A program made the translations under genes and the position numbers. The notes beneath the pieces were generated by a model. It had not been told where the DNA came from. It made no database searches and saw only the letters and a list, made by a program, of their open reading frames with translations. A stretch of 64,000 nt of DNA from Flavivirga aquatica (GTDB taxonomy: Bacteria > Bacteroidota > Bacteroidia > Flavobacteriales > Flavobacteriaceae), in the NCBI RefSeq assembly GCF_001747085.1, contig NZ_MDJD01000054.1, positions 558,001-622,000 of the forward strand, in the 5' to 3' direction. Positions 35,645-45,209 of the stretch are shown here, piece by piece (the first letter of the stretch is position 1; every line of letters starts with the position of its first letter).

Positions 35645-36250
35645 TTAATGCTTATCAAAAACCTTTACACCAGCTTTAATCTTAATTTTTAAATAGTTTT
35701 CTCTTGGCACTATAGGACAAGAGTACTTTTCATTATAAGCACAATATGGATTATACGCTTTATTAAAATCGATTAGCATGACATCCCCTTCTGGAATTCG
35801 AGTATCAATATAGCGACCTCCTCCATAACTTTCTACACCGTTAGTTTCATCTAAGAAAGGAAGAAACAAATAATCTTCAAACCCTTTTTCTTTTATTAAA
35901 TCTTTACCTTGATAAATATTTAACTTAAATGTTTCATCTTCTATTTCAAAAGACAAAACACCAAAAATACGCTCTTCTGAAACTCTATTTGTTGTTGTTT
36001 TCATATTAAACCATTTCGTATCGGGAGTTCTAAACAATGAAGCTTTAACAACATAAGTAGAATCAAACTTAAAAAAATCTAACCCTTTAAAGTTTTTTCT
36101 ATCCTTATCTTTTAGAGGAGATTTTGTCGCATCTTTGTATTCAGAATTCAACTTTTTCTGAAATTCTGTTTCTCCTAAAATAGGACGTTTACCTTGAGCG
36201 CAACCTGCAAGCCAAATTACAGACAATAAAATAGGAATGAATAACTTCAT
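35645..36250 (-). CDS. DUF1684 family lipoprotein
   Basis: The 201-residue protein has a lipobox 'WLAGC' (Cys ~17). The C-terminal part has the DUF1684 hallmark 'DFNKAYNPYCAYNEKYSCPIVPRENYL', quoted in part, containing the three characteristic Cys and Pro residues, and 'GGGRYIDTRIPEGD'. The family function is unknown. It lies 34 bp after the cytochrome P450 gene on the same strand, so the two are probably co-transcribed. Confidence 0.92.
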   Translation of the reverse strand: MKLFIPILLSVIWLAGCAQGKRPILGETEFQKKLNSEYKDATKSPLKDKDRKNFKGLDFFKFDSTYVVKASLFRTPDTKWFNMKTTTNRVSEERIFGVLSFEIEDETFKLNIYQGKDLIKEKGFEDYLFLPFLDETNGVESYGGGRYIDTRIPEGDVMLIDFNKAYNPYCAYNEKYSCPIVPRENYLKIKIKAGVKVFDKH

Positions 36251-36284
36251 TTTAATACATTTTTATTTCAAAAATAAGATTAAT

Positions 36285-37694
36285 CTATTCTACAGCTTTA
36301 AAAGTTACTTTTAAATTTTCAGGGTACATCGTAAACTCAAATCGCTCTTTTATCTCTTCTGGTTTTACTTCTAGTTTAAAATTAAAATGTTTACACAATG
36401 CAGAAATTAAAACAATCATTTCACTTTTTGCCAAATGCATGCCTGGGCAATACCTAGCACCTCCTCCAAATGCACGCATAACATTAGGAGAATGTTTTTC
36501 ATGCATTGGACATTCATTTAAAAGCCATCGCTCAGGAGTAAATGTATTGGGGTTAGAGAAATAATTTTCTTGCGTCTGGGCTACTTTATTTTGCAAAATA
36601 ATACTTGTTCCTTTAGGAATCGACACATTTTCTATAATTATATGTTCATTAGATTCTAAGTACAACTGCGGCGTTGTCGGTTTTAATCGCATAGTTTCTT
36701 GAGCAACTGCATTAGCATATTTTAATAATTCTATATCATCGTAAACACTTGAAAGTACTTCATTTTTATATACTTCTATAGCCTCTTCCCTAACCTTATT
36801 TACAATTTCTGGATGCTGTGCTAAATAAAAAATAGCCCAAGACAATGTGTTTGATGTTGTATCCTCTCCAGCCAATAACATCGTAAAAACATTTCCATAA
36901 ATTTCTTCATCACTAAAATTAGCTTCTCCATTTTCTACTAATAACGCCTCTAGGAAATTAGATGGTTGTTCTTTTAGTTTAGGCTGTTTTTCTATTCGCC
37001 TTTTTGCTTTGTTAATAACATCGTAAATGACATTTTCTATAGATTTTAAAGAATTATCTAACACCATGTCTTTCTTGCTTTTAAAATATCTCCAGATAGG
37101 AAATGGTGCAGTAACACGTTTATTAATCATAGGGAAAATAACTTCTAAATGTTTTTGAAAATCATTAGAGCTATTATTAATAGTATCCAACTTATAACCA
37201 AATGCAACCTCTGTAGTAATATCAATTGTAAATGCCATAAACTCTTTTTGAACATCAACAACATGCTCTACCTCAGCATACTTTTTAAATTTTTCAAGAA
37301 TAGTTTTTGTTTTATCTAAGATAATAGGATAAAATGCTTTTACATGTTTTACACTTAACGCTTCAGCTATAGGCTTTCTATGTCGTTTCCAAGTCGTTCC
37401 TTCTGCATTAAAAACACCATCCACCCCCATTTCTTTTAAAACCTCTTCTATTTTAGAGAAACGTTTAAATGTTTCTGGTCGCATTCGTAACATTTTGTTA
37501 TTAAAGTCTGGGTTTGCAGATACAACAAACTCCTTTCCTACAAAATTGATTTTAAACAAATCACCAGACTCTTCTACCCAACGCTCTAAAACTTGATGTT
37601 TATTATAAGTATTAAATTGAGGCAAGTGTCCTAATAAAAATGCTCCTTTTGGAGACTTTAAATCTTTAATTTTTATTATTTTATTATCAAGCAT
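36285..37694 (-). CDS. Cytochrome P450
   Basis: The 469-residue P450 is full length. The I-helix motif is 'LLAGEDTTSNTL', the K-helix 'ETMRLKPT', the PERF-like 'FTPERW', and the heme-binding loop 'FGGGARYCPGMHLA' with Cys416 as thiolate ligand. There is no membrane anchor. It is a class that usually needs a separate ferredoxin and reductase, and none is adjacent. The downstream DUF1684 lipoprotein may be its operon partner. The substrate cannot be told. Confidence 0.96.
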   Translation of the reverse strand: MLDNKIIKIKDLKSPKGAFLLGHLPQFNTYNKHQVLERWVEESGDLFKINFVGKEFVVSANPDFNNKMLRMRPETFKRFSKIEEVLKEMGVDGVFNAEGTTWKRHRKPIAEALSVKHVKAFYPIILDKTKTILEKFKKYAEVEHVVDVQKEFMAFTIDITTEVAFGYKLDTINNSSNDFQKHLEVIFPMINKRVTAPFPIWRYFKSKKDMVLDNSLKSIENVIYDVINKAKRRIEKQPKLKEQPSNFLEALLVENGEANFSDEEIYGNVFTMLLAGEDTTSNTLSWAIFYLAQHPEIVNKVREEAIEVYKNEVLSSVYDDIELLKYANAVAQETMRLKPTTPQLYLESNEHIIIENVSIPKGTSIILQNKVAQTQENYFSNPNTFTPERWLLNECPMHEKHSPNVMRAFGGGARYCPGMHLAKSEMIVLISALCKHFNFKLEVKPEEIKERFEFTMYPENLKVTFKAVE

Positions 37695-37785
37695 AAATAA
37701 TGATTTATTAGAAAACTAAATGTATGTTAAAACAATTAATTATAAAAAAATACATACAAAAAATACAACTTACAATTATTTTATA

Positions 37786-37793
37786 TAATTTTG
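37786..37793 (+). promoter_or_regulatory. -7 promoter box of the leader/MFS transcription unit
   Basis: TAATTTTG (TAnnTTTG) lies 20 nt before the leader ORF at 37813. No other exact box is seen between the terminator hairpin and the MFS gene. Confidence 0.55.
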
Positions 37794-37812
37794 TAAAAGT
37801 AAAATAAATAAC

Positions 37813-37893
37813 ATGAACAACAACGTCACAATTTATAAGCAACTATCGACCTCTTTATTTAGAAAAAGTTGGGCTTGTTATATATTGTGGTGA
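37813..37893 (+). CDS. 26-codon leader ORF ending in Trp-rich codons
   Basis: The ORF reads MNNNVTIYKQLSTSLFRK, then SWACYILW and TGA. Two of the last seven codons are TGG and the last codon before the stop is Trp. It has its own promoter box, and a perfect terminator hairpin starts 26 nt after its stop. The arrangement is that of an amino-acid leader peptide controlling transcription attenuation. Translation is not proven. Confidence 0.5.
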   Translation: MNNNVTIYKQLSTSLFRKSWACYILW

Positions 37894-37918
37894 TATAAAT
37901 ATAAAATATTACAATATT

Positions 37919-37948
37919 AAAAAGTCCGACTTCACAGTCGGACTTTTT
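37919..37948 (+). terminator. Terminator/attenuator hairpin before the MFS operon
   Basis: Arms AAAAAGTCCGAC (37919-37930) and GTCGGACTTTTT (37937-37948), loop TTCACA. It lies between the leader ORF and the MFS gene, on the transcript that appears to supply that gene. Confidence 0.85.
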
Positions 37949-38026
37949 GCTTTTAGATAATTTTCAAAACTTTAATTAAGACCAAAGCATACATATAGAA
38001 ACATAAACTAAGAATAACTAAAGCTA

Positions 38027-39247
38027 ATGAAAACACTTTTTAACAATTACTTAAATACTTTTAAAGGTCTATCTCGAGAAGTATGGTGGTTATCTTTAAT
38101 AACTCTAATAAATAGAGCAGGAACTATGGTTATTCCTTTCTTATCATTATACTTAACCAAGAATCTTAATTTTACATTAAGTGATGTAGGGTGGATTATG
38201 AGTGCATTTGGTTTGGGCTCTGTATTTGGCTCTTGGTTAGGTGGTAAGTTAACAGATAAAATAGGTTATTACAAAGTAATGATATATAGCTTATTGTTTA
38301 CTGGTATATTATTTATCGTATTACAGTTTATAACAACATTTAACTCATTTTGCTTAGGTATTTTTTTAGTTATGTTGGTAGCCGATATGTTTCGCCCTGC
38401 AATGTTTGTAGCGCTTAGCGCTTATAGTAAGCCTGAAAATAAAACACGATCGGTTACTTTAATTAGACTTGCCATAAACTTAGGATTTTCTGCTGGACCT
38501 GCTATTGGAGGCATTATAATTACAACTCTTAGTTATGGTGGTTTATTTTGGGTAGATGGTATTACATGCATCGTAGCTACTCTAGTTCTTATTAATGTTT
38601 TAAATCCTAAAACAACTAAAACGTTAGATGATGTTAAAACTGAAAATCCAAAATCAGCATATCAAGACAAAGCTTTTTTAATATTTTTAATGGCTATGGT
38701 ACTTTTTGGAATAGTGTTCTTACAATATTTTTCAACAATGCCATTGTATTACAAAGATGTACATCATTTAACCGAATTAGAAATAGGAATAATACTTGGA
38801 ATGAACGGTTTTATCATTTTTGCTTTAGAAATGCCTTTAATAAAATGGTTAGAAAACACAACTTATACAAAATCTGGATTAATACTTTTTGGAGCTTTAC
38901 TTACAGGTTTAAGTTTTATTATTTTAAACACAACATCATGGACTGGCATTTTAATAACAGGCATGTTATTAATGACTTTTGGTGAAATGATTGCATTTCC
39001 TTTTTCTAATGCATTTGCTATGGATAGAGCAAAAAAAGGCAATCAAGGAGAATATATGGCATTATACTCCATTGCATTCTCTATTGCTCATATTTTTGGG
39101 CATAATGCAGGTATGAGAATGGTTAACTATTTTGGTTTTGATAATACTTGGTATGTTATCACTTTACTTGCTGCGCTTTGTATATTTTTATTATTCATTT
39201 TAAGTCAATACTTAAATCGAAAAAAAAAATTAAAAACTCAATCTTGA
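38027..39247 (+). CDS. MFS transporter
   Basis: The 406-residue protein has twelve hydrophobic helices. The loop 2-3 motif 'GSWLGGKLTDKIGYYKVM' matches the MFS signature (G-x-x-x-D-(R/K)-x-G-(R/Y)-(R/K)). The family resembles drug/proton antiporters of the DHA1 type, but the substrate is not evident. It is the first gene of a probable operon with a VOC protein (36 bp) and a DJ-1-like lipoprotein (26 bp), although a hairpin overlaps its stop. Confidence 0.93.
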   Translation: MKTLFNNYLNTFKGLSREVWWLSLITLINRAGTMVIPFLSLYLTKNLNFTLSDVGWIMSAFGLGSVFGSWLGGKLTDKIGYYKVMIYSLLFTGILFIVLQFITTFNSFCLGIFLVMLVADMFRPAMFVALSAYSKPENKTRSVTLIRLAINLGFSAGPAIGGIIITTLSYGGLFWVDGITCIVATLVLINVLNPKTTKTLDDVKTENPKSAYQDKAFLIFLMAMVLFGIVFLQYFSTMPLYYKDVHHLTELEIGIILGMNGFIIFALEMPLIKWLENTTYTKSGLILFGALLTGLSFIILNTTSWTGILITGMLLMTFGEMIAFPFSNAFAMDRAKKGNQGEYMALYSIAFSIAHIFGHNAGMRMVNYFGFDNTWYVITLLAALCIFLLFILSQYLNRKKKLKTQS

Positions 39248-39253
39248 GTTTTT
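39232..39253 (+). terminator. Hairpin at the end of the MFS gene
   Basis: Arms AAAAACTCA and TGAGTTTTT around ATCT overlap the MFS stop codon. It may end part of the transcripts before the VOC gene. Confidence 0.65.
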
Positions 39254-39283
39254 AATCAAAAAAAACTATAAATCATAATAGCT

Positions 39284-39661
39284 ATGAATTTAAATCAAAT
39301 AACCATTCCTTCATTAAATGTCGAAAAATCTACTAAATTTTACAAAATCTTGGGACTACATCTTATTGTAGATGCACTCCTAAGATATGTAAGGTTTGAA
39401 TGCCCAAATGGGGATGCCACATTCTCTATTCACAAAGTAGACGAATTATCCCAAAAAAATGGCATTACAGTATATTTTGAAGATGATAATTTAGATACAT
39501 TAGTTCTAAAACTTCAACAAAAAGGTGTTATTTTTACCAAGATGCCAGAAGACACATCTTGGTTATGGCGTGAAGCTCATTTACTTGATCCTGATGGAAA
39601 TAAAATTATTTTATATTTCGCTGGTAAAAACAGAAAAAATCCGCCATGGAGAATTAATTAA
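39284..39661 (+). CDS. VOC-family (glyoxalase-like) protein
   Basis: The 125-residue protein has the paired beta-alpha-beta-beta-beta units of the vicinal oxygen chelate fold: 'PSLNVEKSTKFYKILGLHLI', 'DGNKIILYFAG'. The candidate metal ligands are few (His ~48 and a Glu in strand 8), so binding or resistance function is as likely as catalysis. It lies between the MFS and DJ-1 genes. Confidence 0.88.
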   Translation: MNLNQITIPSLNVEKSTKFYKILGLHLIVDALLRYVRFECPNGDATFSIHKVDELSQKNGITVYFEDDNLDTLVLKLQQKGVIFTKMPEDTSWLWREAHLLDPDGNKIILYFAGKNRKNPPWRIN

Positions 39662-39687
39662 CTCAATTTCAAAATACTATTCATAAT

Positions 39688-40452
39688 ATGAAAAACGTCC
39701 TATTACCAATAATTCTATTACTTTTGGTAAGTTGTAATTCTTCCGAAAAAAAGAAAACAATTTCTAATGGTGAAATTCAAAAACAAATTCAACAAGACAA
39801 TAGCAAGGTCTTTCCTAAGCTAGAGCCTAACCGCTATAATGTAGCGTTTTTAATTATGGATGGTACATTCAACACAGAATTAACGGCTCCTTTTGATATT
39901 TTTCAACATACTATATTTAGAGACAGTATTAAGGCTATGAATGTTTTTACAGTTGCTAACACTGATGATGCTATTACGACATTTGAAGGCATGCGCATTT
40001 TACCTGATTTTAATTATATCAAAGATTCACTTCCAAAAATAGACATACTAGTCGTACCAAGTGCAGAGCACCATTTAGACACCGATTTAAATGATGAAAT
40101 CATGATTAATTTTGTAAAAAAAGTTAATAATGAAGCACAATTTATCACATCACACTGTGATGGTGCATTTGTACTAGCTAAAGCTGGTGTTCTTAATAAT
40201 GTAGTATCTACAACATTCCCTAGTGATATTGATAAAATGAGATCTAAATTTCCCCACTTAGATATTAGAAAAAAAGTCTTATTTGTTCATGATGGTAAAT
40301 ATATTACTTCTGCAGGTGGTGCCAAAAGTTTTGAAGGAGCTCTTTATTTATGTGAGTATTTATATGGCAAGGAAGTCGCACAAGCTTTAGCTGGAGGTTT
40401 AGTAATTGATTGGAATTTAGAAAATGTTCCACATTTAATAATTAAAAAATAA
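39688..40452 (+). CDS. DJ-1/PfpI-family lipoprotein
   Basis: The 254-residue protein has a lipobox 'LLVSC' (Cys ~16) and a DJ-1/PfpI domain (~50-245). The nucleophile-elbow Cys is in 'ITSHCDGAFVLAKAG', followed by 'SAGGAKSFEGALYL' with the group's C-terminal features. It resembles the GATase1-like AraC-ligand domains and DJ-1 amidases. Export to the cell envelope makes it different from cytoplasmic stress chaperones. It is the last gene of the MFS operon. Confidence 0.88.
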   Translation: MKNVLLPIILLLLVSCNSSEKKKTISNGEIQKQIQQDNSKVFPKLEPNRYNVAFLIMDGTFNTELTAPFDIFQHTIFRDSIKAMNVFTVANTDDAITTFEGMRILPDFNYIKDSLPKIDILVVPSAEHHLDTDLNDEIMINFVKKVNNEAQFITSHCDGAFVLAKAGVLNNVVSTTFPSDIDKMRSKFPHLDIRKKVLFVHDGKYITSAGGAKSFEGALYLCEYLYGKEVAQALAGGLVIDWNLENVPHLIIKK

Positions 40453-40518
40453 AATTGAAATCTTTAAAAAAGTTATTTATTGAATTGAATACATAAAACC
40501 CTTTTATATTTTAACCTA

Positions 40519-40959
40519 TTAAATAGGCTTAACTTCCTTTTGCTTAATAACTCGAGACAAAACAATTTGAGTTTTAGTTTCACCATAACTAATAAGCTGA
40601 TCTATAAAAATTTCTAAATGCTTATGGTTTTTTAATACCACTTCCATCACAATGTTTTCATCACCTGTAATTCTATAGCAGTTTATAACCTCATCATACG
40701 TTTTTACTTTATCTAAAAAGGGTTTTAATTTCCCCATAAAAGCTCTTAAAGTTATAATAGCTTTAAGCTGATATCCAATCTCAAAAGGAGAAACAATCGT
40801 TTTATACCCTTCAATAATCCCCATATCTTCCATCTTTTTAATGCGCTCTGAAACTGCTGGGGAACTTATACCAACTTGCCTACCAATTTCTGCATTAGAT
40901 AGCCTCGCATTTTTCTGTAAACACTTTAAAATCTTACTATTAAGGGCATCTACACTCAT
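40519..40959 (-). CDS. Lrp/AsnC-family transcriptional regulator
   Basis: The 146-residue regulator has an N-terminal AsnC-type HTH ('DALNSKILKCLQKNARLSNAEIGRQVG', quoted in part, and 'SSPAVSERIKKMEDMGII') and a C-terminal RAM/AsnC effector domain (~65-146) with 'CYRITGDENIVMEV'. It is a feast/famine-type regulator that usually senses an amino acid. Its target is not shown; it is convergent with the MFS operon, whose leader has Trp codons. Confidence 0.95.
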   Translation of the reverse strand: MSVDALNSKILKCLQKNARLSNAEIGRQVGISSPAVSERIKKMEDMGIIEGYKTIVSPFEIGYQLKAIITLRAFMGKLKPFLDKVKTYDEVINCYRITGDENIVMEVVLKNHKHLEIFIDQLISYGETKTQIVLSRVIKQKEVKPI

Positions 40960-41049
40960 TTAAAAGAAAATTAACTATAAAAAATTAGAAATTAAAGCAA
41001 ATATACGATTTTACTTTAAAACCTAAAGCTAAATATAATTTCTTGTGAC

Positions 41050-41057
41050 TAATTTTG
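41050..41057 (+). promoter_or_regulatory. -7 promoter box of the 131-residue protein gene
   Basis: TAATTTTG (TAnnTTTG) lies 26 nt before the ATG at 41083. Confidence 0.55.
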
Positions 41058-41082
41058 AAGTAATTGTTTAGAGAAAAAGATT

Positions 41083-41478
41083 ATGCTACCTAATACCCCA
41101 TTAAACCTATCGGATTTACCGATTTACAAAAAGGCTTTAGAGATATTTGATTTATCTCAGAATATTTCTGTTTATCTAAATAATGACTTATCCAACTTAA
41201 AACCAGATGGGTCTGAAGACAATAACATCTATTTTTCAGGAGATATTATACAACAATCAATCTCATTAGCACCAGAAATTTTAAACGCTGAATTAGAGCG
41301 TCATTCCGACAGAAAACATAAGCATATTGCCTCTCTTAAGCGTCTTACTAATAAGCTTTATAGAAACTCATACAGATTAGAACGATCAAATAGCAACGGA
41401 AAAGATTTTTTACCTATTCTACGTAGTGAATTAAGGAAATTTAAGAAATTACAACGTAGCTGGATGCTTAGTTTATAA
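41083..41478 (+). CDS. Hypothetical protein, possibly four-helix-bundle type
   Basis: The 131-residue protein is helical, without a signal peptide. 'LPIYKKALEIFDLSQNISVYL' resembles the first helix of four-helix-bundle proteins related to rRNA intervening-sequence proteins, and the basic 'RHSDRKHKHIASLKRLTNKLYRN' could be a helix. The similarity is weak. It sits next to the IcmF gene, convergent with it. Confidence 0.6.
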   Translation: MLPNTPLNLSDLPIYKKALEIFDLSQNISVYLNNDLSNLKPDGSEDNNIYFSGDIIQQSISLAPEILNAELERHSDRKHKHIASLKRLTNKLYRNSYRLERSNSNGKDFLPILRSELRKFKKLQRSWMLSL

Positions 41479-41625
41479 AATATCTATATTATTTATTATA
41501 TAGTGAAAAATAAAAAAAACAGAAAAAGCGACTCTTAAAATATTAGCTGAACTTTAAAAACCCTTCGACTCCTTCAGGATAAGTGATTCACGTACTTTTT
41601 CTAAAACAGAAAAATGGTTCTCTGT

Positions 41626-44600
41626 TTACATATTACGTCTATACTGCCCACCTACTTCAAAAAGAGCATTTGTAATTTCACCTAAAGAACATACTTTACA
41701 AACTTCCATTAAAGCTTCAAATATATTTTCATTATGGATCGCTTTTATTTGAAGGTCTTTTAATAACGTTTTAGTATCATTAGCCGTATGCAGATTTTCT
41801 AATGTTTTAATTTGAAATTGCTTTTCTTCATCTGCAGCACGAATTACTTCCACTGGTAAAACCGTTGGAGATCCTTTACTACTCAAAAATGTATTTACTC
41901 CTATAATTGGGAACTTACCATTATGTTTTAAGGTTTCGTAGTACAAGCTTTCTTCTTGTATTTTACTACGTTGATACATGGTTTCCATAGCTCCTAAAAC
42001 ACCTCCTCGTTCTGTAATTCTATCAAACTCTAAAAGCACAGCTTCTTCTACTAAATCTGTTAATTCCTCAATAATAAATGAACCCTGTATTGGGTTTTCA
42101 TTTTTAGCTAACCCTAGTTCTTTATTAATGATTAATTGTATGGCCATTGCACGACGTACAGATTCTTCTGTTGGTGTCGTTATAGCTTCGTCGTAAGCGT
42201 TGGTATGTAACGAGTTACAATTATCGTAAATGGCATACAAAGCTTGTAATGTTGTACGAATATCGTTAAAATCTATCTCTTGAGCATGCAAACTACGCCC
42301 CGATGTTTGGATATGATATTTAAGCATTTGTGCTCTAGCATTAGCATTATACTTATGCTTCATCGCTTTTGCCCATATTTTTCGAGCTACACGACCAATA
42401 ACTGCATATTCAGGATCTATGCCATTTGAGAAAAAGAATGATAAATTTGGTCCAAACTTATTAATATCCATACCTCGACTTAAATAATATTCCACGTAAG
42501 TGAAACCATTAGATAAAGTGAGTGCTAATTGAGTTATTGGATTTGCGCCTGCTTCTGCTATATGATAGCCTGAAATTGAAACTGAGTAAAAATTACGCAC
42601 CTTATTTTCAATGAAATATTCTTGAACATCTCCCATTAAACGTAATGCAAATTCTGTTGAAAAAATGCACGTATTTTGCGCTTGATCTTCTTTTAAAATA
42701 TCTGCCTGAACCGTTCCCCTAACTTGAGCAATGGTTTTAACTTTAATATCTAGATATAGATCTTTAGATAATACTTGATCCCCTGTTACTCCAAGGAGCA
42801 TCAAACCTAAACCATTATTTCCTTCAGGTAATTTGCCATTATATTTTGGGCGTTCTTTTCCCTTGTATATCTTTTTTATTTTCTCCTCAACTTCAGCTTC
42901 TAAATTATTTTCCTTGATATAAATTTCACATTGTTGGTCTATTGCGGCATTCATAAAAAAGCCCAATAACATAGGTGCAGGACCATTTATAGTCATACTT
43001 ACCGATGTCATTTCATGAGCCAAATTAAAACCTGAATATAACTTTTTAGCATCATCTAAACAGCAAATACTAACACCTGCATTACCAATTTTCCCATAAA
43101 TATCTGGCCTCAAATCTGGATCGTTTCCATAAAGTGTTACACTATCAAAAGCTGTTGATAAACGTTTTGCTAATAAACCTGCACTTACGTAATGAAATCG
43201 CCTGTTTGTTCGCTCAGGACCACCTTCACCTGCAAACATACGTGCTGGATCTTCACCTGTGCGTTTAAAGGGATATAAACCTGCTGTATATGGAAATTCT
43301 CCAGGTACATTTTCTTGTAAACACCATCTTAAAACATCTCCCCAAGCTTGATATTTTGGAAGTGCAACTTTTGGAATCTGTGTATGAGACAAAGATTCTG
43401 TATGGGTTTCTATTTTAACTTCTTTATCTCTAACTTTAAACGAATAAATAGGTTTTTCATATTTGTTTACTTTATCACCCCACCCTGTAATAATTTCCCA
43501 ATTATAAGGGTCTAGATTTAGTTTTACGCGATCAAATTCTTTGAATAATAGTCCTAAAAAGTTTTTATCGCTTTCATCTTGAACTTGATCTAAAATGTTA
43601 TCATGCACTAATCCCGACTTACTCAAATATAATTTCTCGTTTTCGTTCGAAATAGAGGCTACAGAACAAATCGTTTTATAAATTCCATAAAGTTTTTGAG
43701 TGACTTCTACTTGTTTATTTACTTTTTCATCATATCCTCTATTACTCTCTGCTATTTCAGATAAATAACGTGTTCTTGCTGGAGGGATAACAAAAATCTT
43801 TTCACTCATTTCATTTGAAATATTAAAGGTAGATTTTAAATTAGCATCGGTCTTTTCTACTACCTTCCCCATAATTGCTTTATAAAGCGTATTCATTCCT
43901 AGATCATTAAATTGCGAAGCAATTGTTCCGTAAACAGGTAATTCATCTTGTGGTAAATCCCAAAGATTATTATTTCGCATGAATTGTTTTTTCACATCAC
44001 GCAAAGCATCTAAAGAACCACGTTTATCAAACTTATTAATGGCTACCAAATCTGCAAAATCAAGCATATCAATTTTTTCTAATTGTGTAGCTGCACCAAA
44101 TTCTGGAGTCATAACGTATAATGAAACATCAGAATGTTCTATAATTTCAGTATCGGATTGTCCAATACCAGAAGTTTCTAAAATAATAAGATCATATTCC
44201 GCAGCTTTTAAAACTTCAACAGCTTCATTCACATATTTAGAAAGCGCCAAATTAGATTGTCGTGTTGCCAAACTCCGCATGTATACTCTAGGAGAATTTA
44301 TGGCATTCATACGAATTCTATCTCCTAAAAGTGCGCCTCCTGTTTTTCGTTTTGAAGGATCTACTGAAACTATACCTACTGTTTTCTCTGGAAAATCAAT
44401 TAAAAACCGCCTCACTAATTCATCCACTAAACTAGATTTCCCTGCACCTCCTGTACCTGTAATTCCTAAAACAGGTGTCTTAGATGTTTTATTTTTTGCA
44501 TGAATCTTTTCTAAACTATCTTTTGCTACTTCTGGAAAATTCTCTGCAGATGAAATAACTCGAGCTATAGCCTTAGAGTTTTTACTTTGTAATATATCCA

Positions 44601-45063
44601 CCTCTCCATTTAACTGATCTCCTATTGCAAAGTCTGATTTTTCAACTAAATCATTAATCATACCTTGTAGCCCCATTTCTCTTCCATCATCTGGCGAATA
44701 GATACGTGAAATGCCATAATCCATCAATGCTTTAATTTCCGATGGCAAAATAACACCACCTCCGCCGCCAAAAATCTTTATATGTTCTCCGCCTTTTTCT
44801 TTTAAAAGATCAAACATATATTTAAAATATTCGTTATGACCACCTTGATATGAAGTTAAACATATGGCATTAACGTCTTCTTGAATAGCAGTATTTACAA
44901 CTTCTTCAACACTCCTATCATGACCTAAATGAATCACCTCAACACCTGTAGATTGAATAATACGACGCATAATATTTATGGAGGCATCATGTCCATCAAA
45001 AAGTGATGCTGCTGTAACTATTCTAACTTTATATTTTGGTTTATAGGGAGTACTTGATATCAT
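41626..45063 (-). CDS. icmF: Fused isobutyryl-CoA mutase (IcmF)
   Basis: The 1145-residue enzyme joins three parts. Residues ~10-145 are the B12-binding domain, with the cobalt-ligating 'FDGHDAS' (His25). A MeaI-type GTPase chaperone follows, with Walker A 'GTGGAGKSS' at 203-211 and 'INKFDK'. The mutase barrel runs from ~560 to the end. It isomerises isobutyryl-CoA and n-butyryl-CoA (and related acyl-CoAs) by adenosylcobalamin chemistry. The order B12-GTPase-mutase separates IcmF from methylmalonyl-CoA mutase, although annotation pipelines often call it the latter. The GTPase is fused here, so no separate chaperone is needed. Confidence 0.95.
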   Translation of the reverse strand: MISSTPYKPKYKVRIVTAASLFDGHDASINIMRRIIQSTGVEVIHLGHDRSVEEVVNTAIQEDVNAICLTSYQGGHNEYFKYMFDLLKEKGGEHIKIFGGGGGVILPSEIKALMDYGISRIYSPDDGREMGLQGMINDLVEKSDFAIGDQLNGEVDILQSKNSKAIARVISSAENFPEVAKDSLEKIHAKNKTSKTPVLGITGTGGAGKSSLVDELVRRFLIDFPEKTVGIVSVDPSKRKTGGALLGDRIRMNAINSPRVYMRSLATRQSNLALSKYVNEAVEVLKAAEYDLIILETSGIGQSDTEIIEHSDVSLYVMTPEFGAATQLEKIDMLDFADLVAINKFDKRGSLDALRDVKKQFMRNNNLWDLPQDELPVYGTIASQFNDLGMNTLYKAIMGKVVEKTDANLKSTFNISNEMSEKIFVIPPARTRYLSEIAESNRGYDEKVNKQVEVTQKLYGIYKTICSVASISNENEKLYLSKSGLVHDNILDQVQDESDKNFLGLLFKEFDRVKLNLDPYNWEIITGWGDKVNKYEKPIYSFKVRDKEVKIETHTESLSHTQIPKVALPKYQAWGDVLRWCLQENVPGEFPYTAGLYPFKRTGEDPARMFAGEGGPERTNRRFHYVSAGLLAKRLSTAFDSVTLYGNDPDLRPDIYGKIGNAGVSICCLDDAKKLYSGFNLAHEMTSVSMTINGPAPMLLGFFMNAAIDQQCEIYIKENNLEAEVEEKIKKIYKGKERPKYNGKLPEGNNGLGLMLLGVTGDQVLSKDLYLDIKVKTIAQVRGTVQADILKEDQAQNTCIFSTEFALRLMGDVQEYFIENKVRNFYSVSISGYHIAEAGANPITQLALTLSNGFTYVEYYLSRGMDINKFGPNLSFFFSNGIDPEYAVIGRVARKIWAKAMKHKYNANARAQMLKYHIQTSGRSLHAQEIDFNDIRTTLQALYAIYDNCNSLHTNAYDEAITTPTEESVRRAMAIQLIINKELGLAKNENPIQGSFIIEELTDLVEEAVLLEFDRITERGGVLGAMETMYQRSKIQEESLYYETLKHNGKFPIIGVNTFLSSKGSPTVLPVEVIRAADEEKQFQIKTLENLHTANDTKTLLKDLQIKAIHNENIFEALMEVCKVCSLGEITNALFEVGGQYRRNM

Positions 45064-45178
45064 TATTAAATAAACTTATTTTTTAAGCCACTAATTTACG
45101 AAATATTCAAAAAAACAAACCATTTACACAAAATTATCTAAAACTATATTACCCTCTAACTTTTATATATTTTTAAGC

Positions 45179-45186
45179 TAATTTTG
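45179..45186 (+). promoter_or_regulatory. -7 promoter box of purU
   Basis: TAATTTTG (TAnnTTTG) lies 24 nt before the ATG at 45210. Confidence 0.58.
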
Positions 45187-45209
45187 GGTATCAAAAGGTT
45201 TAAAATTTC

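Noticed and set aside
41540-41625. CCTTCAGG-type sequence near the IcmF stop as a third copy of the structured element
   Set aside because: It lacks the GATTGAAG and GAAAGC cores and the outer pairing, so it is not counted as a copy.
42000-44500. Long antisense frames inside the IcmF gene
   Set aside because: They are by-products of the codon usage of the large gene on the opposite strand.
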